DNA of 44,163 nt from Burkholderiales bacterium (lineage in GTDB: Bacteria; Pseudomonadota; Gammaproteobacteria; Burkholderiales; Burkholderiaceae_C): assembly GCA_026954015.1 (NCBI GenBank), contig JAIXLP010000091.1, positions 20,920 to 65,082 on the forward strand. The letters run 5' to 3'. How positions within the stretch are numbered: position 1 is the first letter of the stretch; the number at the start of each line of letters is the position of its first letter. The notes under the pieces were generated by a model. It was given only the letters and a program-made list of their open reading frames with translations. It was not told the DNA's origin and did no database searches. Below, piece by piece: positions 25,336 through 33,609 of this stretch. Position numbers and translations under genes: made by a program.

Positions 25336-26394
25336 ATGCCGCTGCCACCTCCTGCCCACCGCCACCGAACTCCCGCGCGCTACGCCGTCGTCGGTGCCGG
25401 CATGGCAGGCGTGGCCTGCGCGCGCACGCTGGCGCAGGCGGGCCACGCGGTCACGGTGTTCGAGCTGGCCGCGGAAGCGGGCGGACGCACGCGCGCCGTG
25501 GCCACGCCCTGCGGCAGCTTCGACGCGGGCGCGCAGTATTTCACCGTGCGCGACGCGCGTTTTGAGCGCGCGCTGCAGACCGTGCCGGGGCTGTGCCGCC
25601 CCTGGAGCGTGAGCACGGTGCGCGTGCTCGACGCGCTGGGGCGTGTCGTGAGCGCCGCACCGCCGCCGGCCGAGCCGCACTGGGTGGCGCAGCCCACGAT
25701 GGGCGCACTCGTGGCGACGTGGAGCGCGCCGCTTGCGCACCTGCAGTTGCATCGGCGCGTCACGCGCGTGGCACGCGGCGGCGGACGCTGGAGCGTGCAC
25801 TCGACCTGCGGCGCAGGCCACGCGCACGAGGACGGCGGCTACGACGCAGTGGTGCTGGCGCTGCCCGCGCCCGAGGCGCTCGCGCTGCTGCAGACGAGCG
25901 CGATCGAGCCAGCGTGGGGCGGCGCGCTCTCCCAGGTGCGCATCGCGCCGTGCTGGACCTCCATGCTGAGCTTTGCTCAAGCCGTGAGACCGGGCCTGAC
26001 CACGCTCGGGCCGCAGTGGAATGCGGCGCGCAGTACGCACCACCGCATCGCCTGGCTGGCACGCGAATCATCCAAGCCCGGTCGTGCGCAGATCGAGCGC
26101 TGGACGGTGCACGCGAGCCCCGCCTGGTCCGAGGAGCACCGCGGCGACACCCCTGCGCGCGTGCAGGACAAGCTGCTGAAGGCCTTCGCCGAGGTGACCG
26201 GCATCCGCGCCACGCCGAGCGACGTGCAGACCCTGCTCTGGCCGCACGCACAAACACAGACCGCACTGGGCCAGCCCTTCGTCTGGGACGCCAGCGCCGG
26301 CCTGGGCGCCTGCGGCGACTGGTGCCTGGGGCACCGGCTGGAGGATGCCTTCGTTTCCGGGCTGGAATGTGCGCTGGCGATCGCTGAGCGTTGA
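25336..26394 (+). CDS. Renalase-like NAD(P)/FAD-dependent oxidoreductase
   Basis: A 352-residue flavoprotein of the amine-oxidase/renalase-like group. The dinucleotide motif YAVVGAGMAGVACARTLAQ is at about residues 16-34. It is followed by FELAAEAGGRTRAV and GSFDAGAQYFTVRD, which are characteristic. The C-terminal FAD segment is SAGLGACGDWCLGHRLEDAFVSG (quoted in part). Substrate is unknown; bacterial renalase-like enzymes oxidise dihydronicotinamide isomers, but many relatives are uncharacterised. The last two codons and stop begin a triple TGAGCGT tandem repeat, so the natural C-terminus may have been touched by slippage. It precedes gluQ by 75 bp. Confidence 0.82.
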   Translation: MPLPPPAHRHRTPARYAVVGAGMAGVACARTLAQAGHAVTVFELAAEAGGRTRAVATPCGSFDAGAQYFTVRDARFERALQTVPGLCRPWSVSTVRVLDALGRVVSAAPPPAEPHWVAQPTMGALVATWSAPLAHLQLHRRVTRVARGGGRWSVHSTCGAGHAHEDGGYDAVVLALPAPEALALLQTSAIEPAWGGALSQVRIAPCWTSMLSFAQAVRPGLTTLGPQWNAARSTHHRIAWLARESSKPGRAQIERWTVHASPAWSEEHRGDTPARVQDKLLKAFAEVTGIRATPSDVQTLLWPHAQTQTALGQPFVWDASAGLGACGDWCLGHRLEDAFVSGLECALAIAER

Positions 26395-26457
26395 GCGTTG
26401 AGCGTTGACACAGCCAGCACGAAAAGCTCACCGGCTGTTCACGCCGTACGCTCAACG
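26385..26457 (+). repeat. Three TGAGCGT tandem units paired with a distal inverted copy
   Basis: TGAGCGT occurs three times head to tail at 26385-26405, overlapping the stop codon of the FAD protein. ACGCTCAACG at 26448-26457 is the exact complement of CGTTGAGCGT in the array, so a 10-bp stem can form in more than one register. Between them CAGCC (26411-26415) and GGCTG (26433-26437) make an inner stem. This looks like a terminator or attenuator ahead of gluQ, or a small mobile-element scar. Confidence 0.5.
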
Positions 26458-26469
26458 CCCACGTGAGCC

Positions 26470-27414
26470 ATGTACACCGGCCGCTTCGCCCCCTCCCCCA
26501 CCGGACCGCTGCACGCGGGCTCGCTCGTGGCGGCGCTGGCGAGCTGGCTGGACGCGCGCGCGGCAAACGGGCGCTGGCTGATACGCATCGAGGATGTGGA
26601 CACCGCGCGCTGCAACGCGTCGGCTGCCGAGCGCATCCTTGCGCAACTGGCCGCGTGCGGCCTCGTGAGCGACGCGCCGCCGCTGCGCCAGTCCACGCGC
26701 GGCGCGCGCTACCAGCAGGCGCTGGACGCGCTGCTGGCGCAGGGCCTCGCCTACCCCTGCGGCTGCACGCGCCGCGACATCGACGCGGCGCTGGCGGCGC
26801 GTGGCCTGACGCACCAGCGCCACGGCGAGCGCCCCTACCCCGGCACCTGCCGCGAAGGCCTGCACGGCAAACCCGCACGCGCGTGGCGCTTCCAGACCGA
26901 AAGATATGTGTCAAATTGGCCTGAAACGCATGAACAGCAAGCGCGAGCAGCTTCTTTTTTGATAGAGCAGGCCACGCTGCACTGGCACGACCGGCGCCTG
27001 GGCTGCCAGCAGCAGAACGTGCCGCAGGCCGTGGGCGACTTTTTGCTGCGGCGCGCCGACGGCCTGTGGGCCTACCAGCTCGCGGTGGTGGTGGACGATG
27101 CGGATCAAGGCGTCACCGACGTGGTGCGCGGCGAAGACCTGGCCGACAACACGCCGCGCCAGTTGCTGCTGCAAGCGGCCCTGGGCCTGCCCGCGCCACG
27201 CTACCTGCACACGCCGCTGGTTCGCGCGGCCGATGGTGAAAAGCTCTCCAAGCAGCACGGTGCACCTGCGCTCGATCTGGGCGATCCGCTTGTCGCGCTC
27301 TGCGCCGCAGCCGGCGTGCTCGGGCTGCCTGCGCCACCCGCCGCGGCGCCGCTGGCCGATGCGCTCGCGTTCTGGGTCGGCGCGTGGCGCGCCACCTACA
27401 ATCGCGCGCCGTGA
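26470..27414 (+). CDS. gluQ: Glutamyl-Q tRNA(Asp) synthetase GluQ carrying an in-frame repeat-encoded insert
   Basis: Attaches Glu to the queuosine base of tRNA(Asp); a shortened GluRS catalytic domain of 314 residues. The HIGH-like motif is [15 protein letters not shown] at residues 4-18. Zinc ligands are in YPCGCTRRD and [27 protein letters not shown] and the KMSKS equivalent GEKLSKQHG are intact. Between AWRFQTE and WHDRRLG, where E. coli GluQ has roughly ten residues, this protein has about 29. The extra segment, about residues 146-167 and beginning [12 protein letters not shown], is encoded by an antisense copy of the dispersed repeat (26904-26972). The frame stays open, so the enzyme may still work with a surface loop added. 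The stop overlaps the trmB start as GTGA. Confidence 0.93.
   Translation: MYTGRFAPSPTGPLHAGSLVAALASWLDARAANGRWLIRIEDVDTARCNASAAERILAQLAACGLVSDAPPLRQSTRGARYQQALDALLAQGLAYPCGCTRRDIDAALAARGLTHQRHGERPYPGTCREGLHGKPARAWRFQTERYVSNWPETHEQQARAASFLIEQATLHWHDRRLGCQQQNVPQAVGDFLLRRADGLWAYQLAVVVDDADQGVTDVVRGEDLADNTPRQLLLQAALGLPAPRYLHTPLVRAADGEKLSKQHGAPALDLGDPLVALCAAAGVLGLPAPPAAAPLADALAFWVGAWRATYNRAP
26904..26972 (-). repeat. Dispersed palindromic repeat, copy C, inside gluQ
   Basis: The minus strand reads GAAGCTGCTC-GCGCTTG-N5-CATGCGT, then TTCAGGCC and AATTTG. It matches copies A and B closely, including AGGCC-AATTTGAC as in copy B. It lies wholly within the gluQ coding sequence, antisense to it, and contains no stop in the gluQ frame. 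It adds about 20 codons that are absent from E. coli GluQ. Confidence 0.78.
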
Positions 27415-28115
27415 ACGACCCCGCCCCCACCACACCGGGCGCCGACGCCCACCCCCGACGCATCCGCAGCTTCGTGCTGCGCGCCGGGCGCACCACCAGC
27501 GGCCAGAGCAAGGCGCTGGCCGAGCTCGGGCCGCGCTACCTCATCGACTACGCCACCGCGCCGCTCGACGCGCAGGCCGCCTTTGGCCGCGCCGCGCCCT
27601 TGATCCTCGAGATCGGTTTCGGCATGGGCGAAGCCACCGCGCAGATCGCGCAGACGCGCCCCGGGGACAACTTCCTGTGCTGCGAGGTGCACGAGCCCGG
27701 CGTCGGCGCGCTGCTCAGGCGCATCGGCGAGCAGGGCATCACCAACATCCGCATCGTGCGCCACGACGCGGTGGAGGTGCTCACGCACATGCTCGCCCCC
27801 GGTCAGCTCGACGGCGTGCACATCTTCTTCCCCGACCCCTGGCACAAGAAGCGCCACCACAAGCGCCGCCTGATCCAGCCGCCGCTCGTGGCGCTGCTCG
27901 CCAGCCGCCTCAGGCGCGGCGGCTACCTGCACTGCGCCACCGACTGGCAGCCCTACGCCGAGCAGATGCTGCAGGTGCTCGGCGCCGAACCGCTGCTGGC
28001 CAACACCGCCCGGGATTGGGCCGAACGCCCCGCGTACCGGCCCCTCACCAAGTTCGAGAACCGCGGCTTGCGGCTGGGACATGGGGTGTGGGACCTGATT
28101 TTCTTGCGCCACTGA
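27411..28115 (+). CDS. trmB: tRNA (guanine-N7-)-methyltransferase TrmB
   Basis: Makes m7G46 in the variable loop of tRNA, using SAM. The protein has 234 residues. Motif I reads [43 protein letters not shown], and the signature [18 protein letters not shown] follow, and the C-terminal [17 protein letters not shown] is typical. The start is GTG 27411, overlapping the gluQ stop (GTGA). TACAAT at 27397-27402 ends 8 bp before that GTG and could be a -10 for a nearly leaderless message independent of gluQ. Two tRNA-modifying enzymes side by side fits a small translation-related unit. Confidence 0.95.
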   Translation: MNDPAPTTPGADAHPRRIRSFVLRAGRTTSGQSKALAELGPRYLIDYATAPLDAQAAFGRAAPLILEIGFGMGEATAQIAQTRPGDNFLCCEVHEPGVGALLRRIGEQGITNIRIVRHDAVEVLTHMLAPGQLDGVHIFFPDPWHKKRHHKRRLIQPPLVALLASRLRRGGYLHCATDWQPYAEQMLQVLGAEPLLANTARDWAERPAYRPLTKFENRGLRLGHGVWDLIFLRH

Positions 28116-28189
28116 CGGCCCGGAGGGCAGGCTCGTCCTGTCGTACAGTGCACCGCAGCAACACCCGCTACCATGCGCGAGGCGCCCTG

Positions 28190-28218
28190 CAAGACGCCGG
28201 AGAACAAGACGCCGGAGA
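28190..28218 (+). repeat. 14-bp direct repeat containing a duplicated Shine-Dalgarno
   Basis: CAAGACGCCGGAGA occurs twice with one base between. The second GGAG lies 8 bp before the TTG at 28226, the likely start of the GGDEF-EAL gene. The repeat therefore doubles the ribosome-binding element. A 27-codon frame with its own ATG at 28173, stopping at 28254-28256, runs across it and over the TTG in another frame. Confidence 0.5.
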
Positions 28219-28225
28219 CCACCAC

Positions 28226-31120
28226 TTGCCCTCACAGATTCAGGCGAAATATCTGACACTGTGCGCCACCGCCGTCGTGCTGGCGGGCGCCGCGGCGCTC
28301 TGGCCCGTGATCACGGTTCGGGCCGTGCCGCCGGGGGTGCTTCCCTACATCCACCTCGTCGCGGAGATGTTTGCGATCGCGGTGAGTTTCATGGTGGTCT
28401 CGATCGCCTGGCACAACCGCCACCAGAAGTACGCGGCAACGGTCAACCTGCTGGTCTTCGGCTTCACGCTGGTGGCGCTGCTGGATCTGCTGCACCTGTT
28501 GCACTACCGCGGCCTGCCCGGGAACCTGGCGGGCGCGGGCGTGGGGCAGTCGCTGTTCTTTCAGCAGGCAGCCCGCGCGGTGGAGGCCATGATGCTGCTC
28601 GGGCTCGCGCTGCTCACGAACACGCAGGGCGGAACCGTGACGGGGGGCAACAAGCGCTACTGGCTGCTCGGCGCGCTCGCCTGCGCCGCAGTGCTGCTGC
28701 TGATCGGCGTGAGTGCGCCGGGCGTCCCCGGGCTGTTCTACCGCGAGGGTCGGGGCGCAACGGCGCTGGGCATGGCCACACAAAGCCTGATCGGCGGCAT
28801 CAACCTGCTCTGTGCGCTGGTGCTGCTGCAGCACTGGCGTACCTGGCACTGGGTGGCATCGCTGCAGATCGCGACGGTCTGCTTCCTGCTGAGCGTCGCG
28901 CAGTTCACGCTGATCGGCAACCTCGGCACGCTCGACAGCACCGACGTCGTCGCGCACCTGCTCAAGGCGGCGGCGTACGCGCTGATCTACCGGCTGTTCT
29001 ACGACCAGGGGGTGCTGCACCCGCAGCAGCGGCTGGAACAGTCGCGCCAGGCGCTGGCGCGCACGAACCACGACATGACGAGCATCTTCGAGGAGATGCC
29101 GTGCGAGCTGGTACAGCTCGACACCCGGCTGCACTACCGCTACGCCAACCCGCTTCACACCCGCCGCATGGGCTGCGCGCTCGAGGAGCTCGTCGGCACG
29201 CCGTGGCTCACGCGCCTGGCGCCGCGCCAGCGCGAAATCGCCCAGGCCCAGCTCGAGGCGGCGCTGCGGGGCCGGCACACGGAGTTCGACCTGCGCGAGG
29301 GTGACGCCAGCGCCATCACAAGCAGTTTCACGGTGCGCGCCTCGCCCCAGCGCGGCTACGACGGCATGCCCGAGGGCGTGCTGATCACACTGATCGACAC
29401 CACCGAGCAGGAGAGCACGCGGCTCATGACGGCCGCTTCGCTGCACGAGGCGTCCGAGCTGCAGGCCGCGCTCGACGCGCACGCGATCGTCTCCATCACC
29501 GACGCCAATGGCGTCATCACCCGGGTGAACGACAAGTTCTGCGCGGTCTCGCAATACCGGCGCAGCGAGCTCATAGGCCAGACGCATGACCTGATCCGCT
29601 CGGGCATGCACACCCGCGACTACTTCGAATCGATCAACACGGCGCTGGCCGCGGGCAAGGTCTGGAGCGGCGAGATGTGCAGCCGCGCCAGGGACGGGTC
29701 GCTGTTCTGGACCTACACCACCATCGTGCCGTTCGCGAGCCAGGGCGGCGCGACAGCCCAGCACATCACGATCCGCACCGATATCACGCAGCGCAAGCAG
29801 GCCGAGCAGCAGGCACAGCAGCTCGCCCTCTACGACGCGCTGACCGGCCTGCCCAACCGCCGGCTGATCGAAAGCCACATCCGCCAGGCCTGCAGCGCGA
29901 GCGCGCGCAGCGGCAAGTTCAGCGCGGTGATGCTGCTCGACCTGGACAATTTCAAGGAAATCAACGACACGCAGGGCCACGACCAGGGCGACGAGCTGCT
30001 GCGCCACGTGGCCGAGCGGCTGCGCGCCAACCTGCGCGCAAGCGACACCATAGCCCGTCTGGGCGGCGACGAATTCGTGGTGCTGGTGAACGAGCTGAGC
30101 ACCGAACCCTCGCGCGCGGGCGAGGAGGCGCTCGCGATCGCCGAAAAGATACGCAGCGCGCTCGAATCGACGTTCAACCTCAACGGCCGCAGCGCGCACA
30201 CGTCGCTGAGCATCGGCATCTCGCTGTTCCAGGGCACGGACGCGCTGCACGAAGAGATCCTCAAGCACGCCGACATGGCGCTGTACCGCGCCAAGGCGCG
30301 CGGACGCAACCAGGTGAGCCTGTTCGATCCCGCACTGCGGGTGGAGGTGGAGCACAACGCCAGCCTGATGGCGGACCTGCGCGTCGCGCTCGAACGTGGC
30401 GAAATGCATCTGCACTACCAGGTGATCGTCGACCGCGACCAGCGGCCCCTGGGCTACGAGGCGCTGCTGCGCTGGGTCCACCCGACGCGCGGCAGCGTGC
30501 CGCCACCGTCCTACATCGACAAGGCGGAGCAGTCGGGCCTGATCATCGCGCTGGGCACCTGGGTACTGCGCACCGCGTGCGCCGAGCTCGCGCGCTGGGC
30601 GCAAGACCCGGCGATGGCGCACCACATCCTGACGGTCAACATCAGCGCGCGCCAGTTTCGCGCGCCGGATTTCACCGCCATCGTGGAGGCGGCGCTCACA
30701 GATACCGGCGCCGACCCGCACCGGCTGTGCCTGGAACTCACCGAAGGCATGTTCCACGCCGACGTGACGCAAAGCATCGCCAGGATGAGGCAGATCAGCG
30801 CGCTGGGCGTGCGCTTCGCGCTCGACGACTTCGGCACCGGCTACTCCTCGCTGGGCTACCTGCGCCGCATGCCGCTGGACATGATCAAGGTCGACAAGTC
30901 CTTCGTCGACGATGTCCTCACCGATCCGAACGCTGCCGCGATCGCGCAGACCATCCTCGGCCTGGCGGACACGCTGGAGCTGCGCGTGGTGGCCGAGGGC
31001 ATTGAGCAGCAGGCCCAGTTCGAATGGTTCAAGGCGCGCCACTGCGACGCCTTCCAGGGCTACCTGTTCGGCCGCCCTGCCCCGCTGGAGACCGTGCACG
31101 GCACCGAGCCCACCCCGTAG
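28226..31120 (+). CDS. Membrane PAS-PAS-GGDEF-EAL protein (c-di-GMP turnover)
   Basis: A 964-residue inner membrane protein. Residues 1 to about 265 form seven or eight membrane helices resembling a MASE3-type sensor (AEMFAIAVSFMVVSIAWHNRH, LLVFGFTLVALLDLLHLLHY). Two PAS domains follow (about 280-395, MTSIFEEMPCELVQLDTRL; about 405-525, AIVSITDANGVITRVNDKF). The GGDEF domain starts LYDALTGLPNRR at residue 535, with intact GGDEF at 613-617. The EAL domain carries E745 in GYEALLRW, plus LTVNISARQF, LCLELTEGMF, DDFGTGYSSLGYLRR and VVAEGIEQ. Both active sites look complete, so it could make or degrade c-di-GMP. I chose TTG 28226 because GGAG lies 8 bp upstream. GTG 28148 is an alternative, and no in-frame ATG precedes the first helix. 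Confidence 0.88.
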   Translation: MPSQIQAKYLTLCATAVVLAGAAALWPVITVRAVPPGVLPYIHLVAEMFAIAVSFMVVSIAWHNRHQKYAATVNLLVFGFTLVALLDLLHLLHYRGLPGNLAGAGVGQSLFFQQAARAVEAMMLLGLALLTNTQGGTVTGGNKRYWLLGALACAAVLLLIGVSAPGVPGLFYREGRGATALGMATQSLIGGINLLCALVLLQHWRTWHWVASLQIATVCFLLSVAQFTLIGNLGTLDSTDVVAHLLKAAAYALIYRLFYDQGVLHPQQRLEQSRQALARTNHDMTSIFEEMPCELVQLDTRLHYRYANPLHTRRMGCALEELVGTPWLTRLAPRQREIAQAQLEAALRGRHTEFDLREGDASAITSSFTVRASPQRGYDGMPEGVLITLIDTTEQESTRLMTAASLHEASELQAALDAHAIVSITDANGVITRVNDKFCAVSQYRRSELIGQTHDLIRSGMHTRDYFESINTALAAGKVWSGEMCSRARDGSLFWTYTTIVPFASQGGATAQHITIRTDITQRKQAEQQAQQLALYDALTGLPNRRLIESHIRQACSASARSGKFSAVMLLDLDNFKEINDTQGHDQGDELLRHVAERLRANLRASDTIARLGGDEFVVLVNELSTEPSRAGEEALAIAEKIRSALESTFNLNGRSAHTSLSIGISLFQGTDALHEEILKHADMALYRAKARGRNQVSLFDPALRVEVEHNASLMADLRVALERGEMHLHYQVIVDRDQRPLGYEALLRWVHPTRGSVPPPSYIDKAEQSGLIIALGTWVLRTACAELARWAQDPAMAHHILTVNISARQFRAPDFTAIVEAALTDTGADPHRLCLELTEGMFHADVTQSIARMRQISALGVRFALDDFGTGYSSLGYLRRMPLDMIKVDKSFVDDVLTDPNAAAIAQTILGLADTLELRVVAEGIEQQAQFEWFKARHCDAFQGYLFGRPAPLETVHGTEPTP

Positions 31121-31135
31121 CGCCAGCGCGGCGGC

Positions 31136-31225
31136 TCAGCCCGGCCCCGTGGTGCTCGAGGGCAACCGGATCACGAGCACGCCCGCGACGATGGACACGC
31201 CGAGCCACGCCAGCGGATGCACCAT
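31136..31225 (-). pseudogene. 29-codon hydrophobic frame, possibly a transporter remnant
   Basis: A short minus-strand frame, MVHPLAWLGVSIVAGVLVI followed by a short polar tail, predicts one membrane helix. The sequence resembles the last helix of EamA-type transporters. A stop lies five codons upstream and repeat copy D stands just beyond, so this may be the end of a gene removed when the repeat arrived. A genuine tiny membrane protein is the alternative. There is no Shine-Dalgarno. Confidence 0.25.
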
Positions 31226-31244
31226 GGCACGATCAGCCTACCTG

Positions 31245-31298
31245 TTTTGATAGCTGCTGGCGCTTGTCAATCAAGCGCCAGGGCCCGATTTATTGAAA
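31245..31298 (+). repeat. Dispersed palindromic repeat, copy D (GGDEF-EAL / rlmB gap)
   Basis: It reads GATAGCTGCTG-GCGCTTG-N5-CAAGCGC, then CAGGGCCC and GATTT. The GCGCTTG arms pair perfectly and the stem can extend as TGGCGCTTG/CAAGCGCCA. The rlmB TAA stop (complement of 31290-31292) is made from the tail of the repeat. Confidence 0.8.
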
Positions 31299-32033
31299 TT
31301 TTCCACGCTGGCGCAGCGCCTCGTACAGGCAGATGCCGCTGGCGACCGAAACGTTCAGGCTCTCCACCGCGCCGCGCATCGGCAGGCGCACGAGCGCGTC
31401 GCAGCTCTTGCGCGTGAGCTGGCGCATGCCCGCGCCTTCGGCGCCGAGCACGAGCGCGCTCGGGCCGGTGAGATCGGCGCCGTAGAGCGTGGCGGGCGCG
31501 TCATCGCTCGTGCCCGTCACCCAGATGCCGCGCTCCTTGAGCTCCGCGATCTGGCGCGCGAGGTTGGTCACCATGAAGTACGGCACGGTCTCGGCCGCGC
31601 CGCTTGCGACCTTGGCCACGGTGGCATTGATGCCGGCTGCATGGTCCTTGGGCGCGATGACCGCATGCACGCCCGCGCCGTCGGCCACGCGCAGGCAGGC
31701 GCCGAGGTTGTGCGGATCGGTCACACCGTCGAGCACGAGCACAAGCGCAGGCTCCATGAGCGCGTCCAGCAGATCATCGAGCGAACGGACCCGCGCCACC
31801 TCGTGCACGCGCGCGGCCACGCCCTGGTGGCCGTGCGTGCCCGCGAGCCGCGCGATGCGCAGGCTGTCGGCCTCGATGAGGCGCACACCGGCCTCGCGCG
31901 CGCGCTCCAGAAACTGGCGCATGCGCGCGTCGCGCCGCGTCGGGTCGTGCAGCACCTCGACCACGCTCGCCGGCGCGGTTTTCAGGCGCACGCCCACCGC
32001 ATGGAAACCGAACAGCACCTTGGTATCAGCCAT
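31290..32033 (-). CDS. rlmB: 23S rRNA (guanosine-2251-2'-O)-methyltransferase RlmB
   Basis: Methylates the 2'-OH of G2251 in the 23S rRNA P loop, using SAM; SpoU/TrmH knot family. The protein has 247 residues. The N-terminal RNA-binding domain begins VLFGFHAVGVRLKTAP. SpoU motif 1 is LDGVTDPHNLGACLRVAD, motif 2 is LVLGAEGAGMRQLTRKSCD, and motif 3 is GAVESLNVSVASGICLYEA. ATG 32033 was chosen; codons further upstream are not conserved. It diverges from the cardiolipin synthase gene with 56 bp between starts. Its stop and last codon fall in repeat copy D, so the C-terminus RGKFQ may be partly repeat-derived. Confidence 0.95.
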   Translation of the reverse strand: MADTKVLFGFHAVGVRLKTAPASVVEVLHDPTRRDARMRQFLERAREAGVRLIEADSLRIARLAGTHGHQGVAARVHEVARVRSLDDLLDALMEPALVLVLDGVTDPHNLGACLRVADGAGVHAVIAPKDHAAGINATVAKVASGAAETVPYFMVTNLARQIAELKERGIWVTGTSDDAPATLYGADLTGPSALVLGAEGAGMRQLTRKSCDALVRLPMRGAVESLNVSVASGICLYEALRQRGKFQ

Positions 32034-32089
32034 GGCGGGGATTATCGGTGCGCGGCAGCCGCGCGCTCGGGCATGATCGGACTCCACCC

Positions 32090-33523
32090 ATGCTCGCCCT
32101 GCCGCACATCACCCCGCTGGAGCACGCCGCCTTCGTGGCCGCGGGTCTGCTTGCCTACATCGTGGTGACGCGCATCCGCCACCAGCGCCGCCACCCGTAC
32201 GCAGCGATGTCATGGATATTCGGCATCGCCGCGTTCCCCTACCTCGGGCTGCCGCTGTTCCTCATCTTCGGCACCCGCAAGCTCGTGCGCCCCGCAACGC
32301 CGCGCCAGCCCGCGCCGGCGGGGCCGTGGGCGCACGCGGCGCCGCTGTGGGCCACGCGGCTGCTCGCGGCCGTCGGCGTCGCGGGCGCGCGGCCACAGGC
32401 ATCGGTGCGTTTCGCCGCCGATGGGCAGCAGGCGCTGGCGCAACTGCGCGCGGTGATCGCGTCCAGCCGCCAGACGCTCGATATCTGCACCTACGTGCTC
32501 GGCGACGACGCGACCGGCACCGCGGTGGCGGCGGCGCTGGCCGAGCGTGCGCGCGCCGGGGTGCGCGTGCGGCTGCTGGTGGACAGCATCGGCAGCCTCA
32601 AGAGCGCGCACAGCCACGACGCGATGCTCAAGGCCATGGGGGTGCGCACGCGGCTGTTCGTTCCGGCGCTGGGCCTGCCGGGGCGCGGGCGCACCAACCT
32701 GCGCAACCACCGCAAGCTCGTGGTGGCCGACGGCGCGCGGCTGTGGGCCGGCGGGCGCAACATCGCCGACGAGTACTTCGTCGACCGCGAGGGCGCGCCC
32801 GCGTGGCTGGATTTGAGCTTTGTCGCCGAAGGGCCGCTCGCCGCGCAGGCACAGGCGCTGTTCGAAGGCGACTGGCGCATCGCCCGCGGCGCGCGCAAGG
32901 CGCTGCGCCTGGGCTACGCCGAGCGCCTCGCGCGCAGCGAGGCGGATGCACCCGCGCCCCCGGCCGACAGCGCACCGCCCTCCGCGTGGCGCCTGGCGCA
33001 GTGGGTGCCCAGCGGCCCGGACTTCCACGAAGACATCCTGCACGCGCTGCTGGTGTCGGCCGCGTTCCATGCCGAGCAGCGCCTGCTGCTGGCGACGCCC
33101 TACTTCGTGCCCGACGAGGCGCTGCTCGAATCGCTGGTGCTCGCGGCCAAGCGGGGCCTGGGCATCACGCTGGTGCTGCCGCGGCGCTCCAACCACCGGC
33201 TGGCGGACTGGGCGCGCGGGCGCGCGGTGCGCACGCTGGTCGAGGCCGGGGCCGACGTGCGGCTGCTGCCGGGCATGGTGCACGCCAAGGCCGTGGTGGT
33301 GGACGACGTGCTCGCGCTCTGCGGCTCGGCCAACCTGGACAGCCGCAGCCTGTTCATCAACTACGAGGCCATGGCGGCGTTCTACGGGCGCGATGAAATC
33401 GACTGGCTGGGCCGGTGGATCAGCGCCACCGCGCAGCAGGGCACGCCCGCCACCGCGCGCGCCCCGAGCTGGCCGCGAGACATCGCCGAGGGCATCATCG
33501 CCACCGTGGGCTTCCAGCTTTGA
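32090..33523 (+). CDS. cls: Cardiolipin synthase (two-HKD phospholipase D family)
   Basis: A 477-residue inner membrane enzyme of the phospholipase D superfamily, which condenses phosphatidylglycerol to cardiolipin. Two N-terminal helices (AAFVAAGLLAYIVVTRI; YAAMSWIFGIAAFPYLGLPLFLIF, quoted as separate helices) form the PLDc_N region. The first HKD motif is LRNHRKLVVADGARLWAGG, with IADEYF; the second is MVHAKAVVVDDVLALCGSAN followed by LDSRS. Both His/Lys pairs are intact. ATG 32090 was chosen since an upstream frame extends only into the spacer. Which cls paralogue (A, B or C) it equals is uncertain. The stop TGA abuts an inverted repeat at 33526-33591. Confidence 0.9.
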   Translation: MLALPHITPLEHAAFVAAGLLAYIVVTRIRHQRRHPYAAMSWIFGIAAFPYLGLPLFLIFGTRKLVRPATPRQPAPAGPWAHAAPLWATRLLAAVGVAGARPQASVRFAADGQQALAQLRAVIASSRQTLDICTYVLGDDATGTAVAAALAERARAGVRVRLLVDSIGSLKSAHSHDAMLKAMGVRTRLFVPALGLPGRGRTNLRNHRKLVVADGARLWAGGRNIADEYFVDREGAPAWLDLSFVAEGPLAAQAQALFEGDWRIARGARKALRLGYAERLARSEADAPAPPADSAPPSAWRLAQWVPSGPDFHEDILHALLVSAAFHAEQRLLLATPYFVPDEALLESLVLAAKRGLGITLVLPRRSNHRLADWARGRAVRTLVEAGADVRLLPGMVHAKAVVVDDVLALCGSANLDSRSLFINYEAMAAFYGRDEIDWLGRWISATAQQGTPATARAPSWPRDIAEGIIATVGFQL

Positions 33524-33525
33524 TA

Positions 33526-33591
33526 CGGATTTGCCTTCAATCCTCCAACTTTGTTGGTTCGCCTCGCGTTATCCGACGGAAGGCAAATCCG
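33526..33591. repeat. 66-bp inverted repeat, possible terminator or second small repeat family
   Basis: The ends CGGATTTGCCTTC (33526-33538) and its exact complement (33579-33591) form a 13-bp stem around 40 bases that themselves include CCAAC-TTT-GTTGG. It is noticeably AT-richer than its surroundings. It sits 2 bp after the cardiolipin synthase stop, between convergent genes. It lacks a T-run, so it does not look like a standard terminator; a miniature mobile element is plausible. Confidence 0.6.
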
Positions 33592-33609
33592 CATGAGGCG
33601 CAGCGGGTG

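Noticed and set aside
28232-31099. 955-codon minus-strand frame opposite the GGDEF-EAL gene
   Set aside because: High-GC mirror frame with Arg/Ala/Gln bias and no recognisable domain.
27098-31120. 1340-codon frame joining gluQ/trmB territory with the GGDEF-EAL protein
   Set aside because: The part before about 28148 is antisense-quality Arg/Ala-rich shadow of gluQ and trmB; the real protein starts near 28226.
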